Positions 59,598 through 64,000 of a stretch of 64,000 nt of DNA are shown piece after piece (positions within the stretch are counted from its first letter, which is position 1; each line of letters opens with the position of its first letter). The translations under genes were made by a program, and so were the position numbers. The stretch covers positions 26,702,424 to 26,766,423 of the forward strand of contig OZ022242.1 of NCBI GenBank assembly GCA_963978895.1, read 5' to 3'. The stretch is from Erpobdella octoculata. Lineage: Eukaryota; Annelida; Clitellata; Hirudinida; Erpobdellidae. The notes under the pieces were generated by a model. It saw only the letters and a program-made list of their open reading frames with translations. It ran no database searches and had not been told where the DNA came from.

Positions 59598-61466
59598 ATG
59601 TCCACTGATGCTGAATATGTAGCAAACGGAGAAAAGCTTGGCTTTTCTGGTGGGGCGCTGCTGAAGTATGTCGAAGACTGTCGAGAGCGGGCCGAGCGAC
59701 AAAAAGAGCGGGAAGAAAAAAAGGCTCAACATGAACGTGAACACGAAGAGAAGAAGACTGAAGAAGCTAAAGAAGAACGAGAACTCCAACTTCAACAAGC
59801 TAAAGAAGAACGAGAACTTCAACTTCTACGTGAGCGCGAACAACGCCAGCATGAATTGGAATTGAAAAAGCTGGAATTAGAGGCCCTAACAAAAAAAGAG
59901 CCAAAGGTAGAGGTAACAAAGATTCCATATCCAAAGTTCTCGGAAGGTGACGACGTGAACGCATTTCTGCTCCGTTTTGAGGCATTGGCCACGGCAAATG
60001 ATCATCCAAAAAAGGATTGGGGAATGCTTCTGGGTTCTCTGCTCAGTGCTAAGACATTGGAAGTGTTTGGCCAACTCAGCGATAGTCAGATGCAGGATTA
60101 CGAGTCGGTAAAAGAGGCACTCCTTCGCCGTTTTGGGAAGTCGGCAGAAGACTACCGCATAAAGTTTCGAGAGTCAAAGCTTGAACCAGAAGAGACTTGG
60201 GAACAGTATCTGGTGCGACTAGATAGTTACCTCAGGCGCTGGGTGGATCTCGCGGGTACAAAAAACTACTTGTTTTTATTTTTAAAAGAGCAGTTCTTTG
60301 GAAAGTGTCCGTCGGGAATGGCTGAGTATTTGTTGGAGAAAGAAAGCGGTGACGTCAATAAGTTAAGTCGCTGGGTCAACAAGTACAACCAAGCTCACCC
60401 AGTCAAAAGCTTGGCAAAAGTCGAAAACACAAGCAGGATTAGCGGAAATCGTAGTCAACCAGACATTGACTCGGGAATGGTTGGACCACGCTGTTACAAT
60501 TGCAATAAGCTGGGCCATATGGCAAAGGATTGTCATCAAGCTGGACATTTGGTGAGGGACTACAGTCAGGGCACTCAAGCAACTCCAGTCATGTGCCAAG
60601 CGCGTAGAGAGGCTAACTTGACACCACCATGCAAAGATTCTGGAGTGGTGAATGCATGCGCGGCCATGGTGATGGAAGGTAAAATGAATGAGGTCCAATT
60701 AAAATGTGGCTGCTTTTCACCGGTAATAGCGGATGGTTGTTTTCATTCAGGAGAAAAGTTTAAATTAACCAGAGGGTTTGTGAACAGAAAACCGGTAAAA
60801 GTTTTGAGGGACACTGGCTGTACTGCCATAATGGTAAAGGAATCATTAGTGCACCCGCGTCAGATGACCGGAAGAACAAGACCCTGTGTTTTGATCGACG
60901 GCACAGTTCGGGTAGCTCCAACAGCAGTGGTAAAAATCAAAACAGACGGGTTCAGAGGAACCAGAGAGGTGGTATGCATGAAAAACCTACTTTGCGATCT
61001 CGTGCTGGGAAATGTTGAAGGGGTAAGAGGTTTTGATGCAATGGCTGCAGGAAAACGCTTTGGTCGGAAACCACAGAAATCCGCTTCCAACTACGACAGC
61101 ACTCAGAGGAATGTTCGGGTCAATTATAGAAAATCGTCGGCTATCTCGGAGCTGTATCAAAGCAAGGAAAGAAACACGTCTGCCATTTCAAAGGTAGGAA
61201 ATAAAGTGGAGGCAAAAGTTCACACTTTGAATCCGCCAAAAGAAAGACCAAGGCTCAATCTTCTGCCTAGAGGCCAAAATGGAGGGGTAGGGAAAGATGG
61301 AAAGTTGAATTCGGCAATCTTCGGAGATGCCCGCCCTGTTGACACAGCACGCAGAGAGATAGAGATTGAGAATAATTTGAAAGTAAACTATCTCAAAGGC
61401 AAGGAAAACATCGGTGCTGACTTCCTTAGTCGTAAAGGGAGTGACGATGTAATCAAGAAACGCTGA
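59598..61466 (+). CDS. Gag-protease with SCAN-like capsid, fused to an RNase H tail
   Basis: ATG 59598, 622 codons, open. The N-terminus is a long charged coiled coil (about 25-110). The capsid (VNAFLLRFEALATANDHPKK, SVKEALLRRFGKSAEDYR, ETWEQYLVRLDSYLRRWVDL, about 125-270) resembles the SCAN domain and Gmr1-type gag. Zinc knuckle CYNCNKLGHMAKDC near 295. Protease: VKVLRDTGCTAIMVKESLV near 395-415, with DTG active site. The last residues VNYLKGKENIGADFLSRKGS match the end of RNase H. Integrase, RT and most of RNase H are absent without a frame break. In Gmr1-type elements integrase precedes RT, which would place RNase H last, as seen here. Confidence 0.88.
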   Translation: MSTDAEYVANGEKLGFSGGALLKYVEDCRERAERQKEREEKKAQHEREHEEKKTEEAKEERELQLQQAKEERELQLLREREQRQHELELKKLELEALTKKEPKVEVTKIPYPKFSEGDDVNAFLLRFEALATANDHPKKDWGMLLGSLLSAKTLEVFGQLSDSQMQDYESVKEALLRRFGKSAEDYRIKFRESKLEPEETWEQYLVRLDSYLRRWVDLAGTKNYLFLFLKEQFFGKCPSGMAEYLLEKESGDVNKLSRWVNKYNQAHPVKSLAKVENTSRISGNRSQPDIDSGMVGPRCYNCNKLGHMAKDCHQAGHLVRDYSQGTQATPVMCQARREANLTPPCKDSGVVNACAAMVMEGKMNEVQLKCGCFSPVIADGCFHSGEKFKLTRGFVNRKPVKVLRDTGCTAIMVKESLVHPRQMTGRTRPCVLIDGTVRVAPTAVVKIKTDGFRGTREVVCMKNLLCDLVLGNVEGVRGFDAMAAGKRFGRKPQKSASNYDSTQRNVRVNYRKSSAISELYQSKERNTSAISKVGNKVEAKVHTLNPPKERPRLNLLPRGQNGGVGKDGKLNSAIFGDARPVDTARREIEIENNLKVNYLKGKENIGADFLSRKGSDDVIKKR

Positions 61467-61495
61467 CGCGTTTCTTTTTTCGAAGAGGGGGGATA

Positions 61496-62141
<646 letters not shown>

Positions 62142-62199
62142 ATAACATAAAATTATTAAAGTCAGAAAACGAATATTAACTATTGCAAGGATATAGAAA

Positions 62200-63990
62200 C
62201 GTAGCGTAGTAAAAGACGAAAATCAATTGTTGTGTCTATTTCATCTCTTCCGACGCAAAGTAATGTTAGGATTGTTAAGGAGGTGTGGAAGGATGTTATT
62301 ATTGGAAGGGTTTGTTGAAAAATCATCAGAAGGTTGAGTTTCAGCATGTAGTGGCGGTGAAGTAAAATTGGGAGAGACGTTCAATTGTGGTTGATTGTCG
62401 TCTCCGAGTGAGTAATGGTCGTTTTGGAGGGTATTTTCAGAACTGTCATCAGGTTGAAGGATGTCGACACGAGACGTAGTGATCGTCGGAAGGCTGAGAC
62501 GGATCGCAAGTGAGACTATTTCCAGCAGCAATCTTCAAAGCATGGATTTGGTGATCAGAAGAAGGGTCGTTCACCAAGTGGATGACATGTTGTCGAGAAG
62601 GATAAAGAATGTCTGTAGAATCAACGTGAGGTTTAAGTTCAACTGTGTTGGCTTTGTTTTCTGAGATTAGTACTTTTACTTTAGCGAAACTGGGTTTAGT
62701 CTCTCCTGATATGTAGCCAAAAGATAGAGGAACGTTAGTCTGCTCTGTTCTTAGAGTGGGTGAACTAGTTGTTTGAAATTCCTGTTCGGAACAATTGTCG
62801 GATGAAGAGATGTAGACAGAAGGTTGGGAAAGATCATCAGACGATAGGATCAGATCACAAACCGGACAAGATCTGGTAAAAGTGTTGGCAACATCAATCA
62901 AGCGATCAGAAGAATCGTTTACTGGATTGATGACATGTTGTATAGTGGGCCAAGGGTTGTCTGCAGAATCGACATAAGGTACGGGTTCAACAGTATTGAT
63001 CTCGCTGTCGGAGGTTAGTACTTTCTCTTTTTCTTTACCGAGACTAGGATTAGGCTTTCCTGTTCTCTAGCCAAATGATGAAGAAACGTTAGTCTGCTCT
63101 CTACCTGAAGTGGGGAAACTGACGAAAACTTTCTGTCGTTGTGTATAATTGGTATGTCGTCGCTGTGATCGAACTGCTGCAAAGTATGATCAAAATGTTC
63201 ATCCTGAATATTCATGCTGGGCCAATTTTTTAATATATATATAAGGTTTCTAAAATCTTTAGTCGTGTGGGATTATTAGTAGAAGTCAACACGCGAGTAT
63301 TGGAATTCCATGGTTGTTAAGGAGTTGAGCGTAGATATTACCACCTTGTACATGCATGGTTAGTCTCCTGGATAAAATTGTTCTAGTGTGGCCAATGTAT
63401 GTGGTGGGGTGTTCATGATCAAAGGGGCAATGGAACTCATAGACCACGTTTGTTTTTTTTAAAGAAAATCAGAACGTAATAAATTGCTTATTGCGACGAG
63501 TTTAATTGTTTTCCAGGTTTTGTAGTAGATTAGAAATTGGAGTTGATTAGTTGGGTTTACAGGTGAGAAATGCCTTCGTATTTTGTTGCGAATAATTGAT
63601 TTTTCAGTTTTGTAATTTTCGATCATTTCGGCGCGATAATGCAGAGCAACAGTTGTGTGTTTGGGAGAACTGCAATCACTGATGGGGCGACATGTTGTTA
63701 TTTATCAGTAGCTGTTTGATTTTTAGAAGTTCTTGGTGAAAGTGAGACCAGTCGTCAGTTGCCCTGTATGCCGATTTTTTAATATATATAAAGCTTCTAA
63801 AATCTTTAGTCGTGTGGGATCATTAGTGGAAGTCAACACGCGAGTATTGGCGTCGGTGATAGTAGATTAGAAATTGGAGTAGCAAAGGATATTGTCCTTT
63901 GAAGTACAAAATCAGTGTAATCATGAATTTTTTGACAAGAGCTTACATGATTACTGGAAATTGGAGTGACTTCCACCTTGAAGTTAACAG
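62200..63990 (-). mobile_element. Decayed PLE, minus strand, running off the window end
   Basis: A frame ending PNITLRRKR (62531-62241) and two more tail frames up to 62901. Then FDHTLQQFDHSDDIPI near 63200 (tail start), TRLKILETLYI at about 63240-63275, and TTYIGHTRTILSRRLTMHVQ near 63350-63410, the GIY-YIG core seen intact at 7.4 kb. Upstream RT thumb remnants are stop-rich. A segment of about 75 bp (TTTAGTCGTGTGGGATYATT) occurs twice (63240-63315 and 63790-63850), showing local rearrangement. Confidence 0.75.
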
Positions 63991-64000
63991 AATAAAATCA

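Overview
The window reads as AT-rich nuclear DNA from an invertebrate animal. Nothing in it is bacterial or viral in layout: there are splice sites, tRNA-derived SINEs, non-LTR and LTR retrotransposons, Penelope-like elements with hammerhead ribozymes, THAP/hAT-type DNA transposon relics and very long microsatellites. The species cannot be fixed from the sequence. Cnidarian, tunicate, mollusc or similar would all fit the element mix.

Layout. 0.4-3.6 kb: relics of two THAP-type DNA transposases, minus strand. 3.8-5.6 kb: a fold-back element, (TA)n, and a recent tandem triplication of a 299-bp tRNA-derived SINE. 5.6-8.7 kb: two Penelope-like (PLE) insertions on the minus strand, each with a hammerhead ribozyme, one with an RT/GIY-YIG reading frame. 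8.7-11.9 kb: a non-autonomous LTR retrotransposon whose interior carries an intronless piece of a myosin II heavy-chain tail. 11.9-12.9 kb: a second fold-back element invaded by a palindromic mini-PLE. 13-17 kb: the least repetitive stretch, with one probable host gene, a two-exon secreted peptide precursor. 17-21.4 kb: PLE ends, (TA)n, CCCGAA-type minisatellites and a 0.9-kb heptanucleotide array. 21.4-31.1 kb: a complex AT-rich interspersed repeat with GC-rich perfect hairpins.

31.3-57.1 kb is a nest of RLE-type non-LTR retrotransposons (CCHC finger, RT, C-terminal restriction-like endonuclease). Three sequence families (called F1, F2, F3 here) lie head to tail inside (ACAT)n microsatellite. 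Their 5' leaders are arrays of stem-loops with changing stems and an almost constant GAAAGA loop. Their 3' ends share a compact structured module containing GUC, GAAA and CUGANGA, the hammerhead core pieces, in an unusual order. One copy is split by an APE-type LINE with an uninterrupted 1016-aa ORF2. 57.1-64 kb: a hAT 5' end, more PLE copies with ribozymes, and a gag-pro Gypsy derivative with SCAN-like capsid between LTRs.

Most elements reach one of two simple repeats: PLEs end at (TA)n, RLE LINEs end at (ACAT)n. The window therefore looks like a retroelement refuge in which microsatellites act as landing sites and grow with each insertion. Apart from the peptide gene, I see no convincing host gene. 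All family assignments come from motifs read by eye. No database search was possible.
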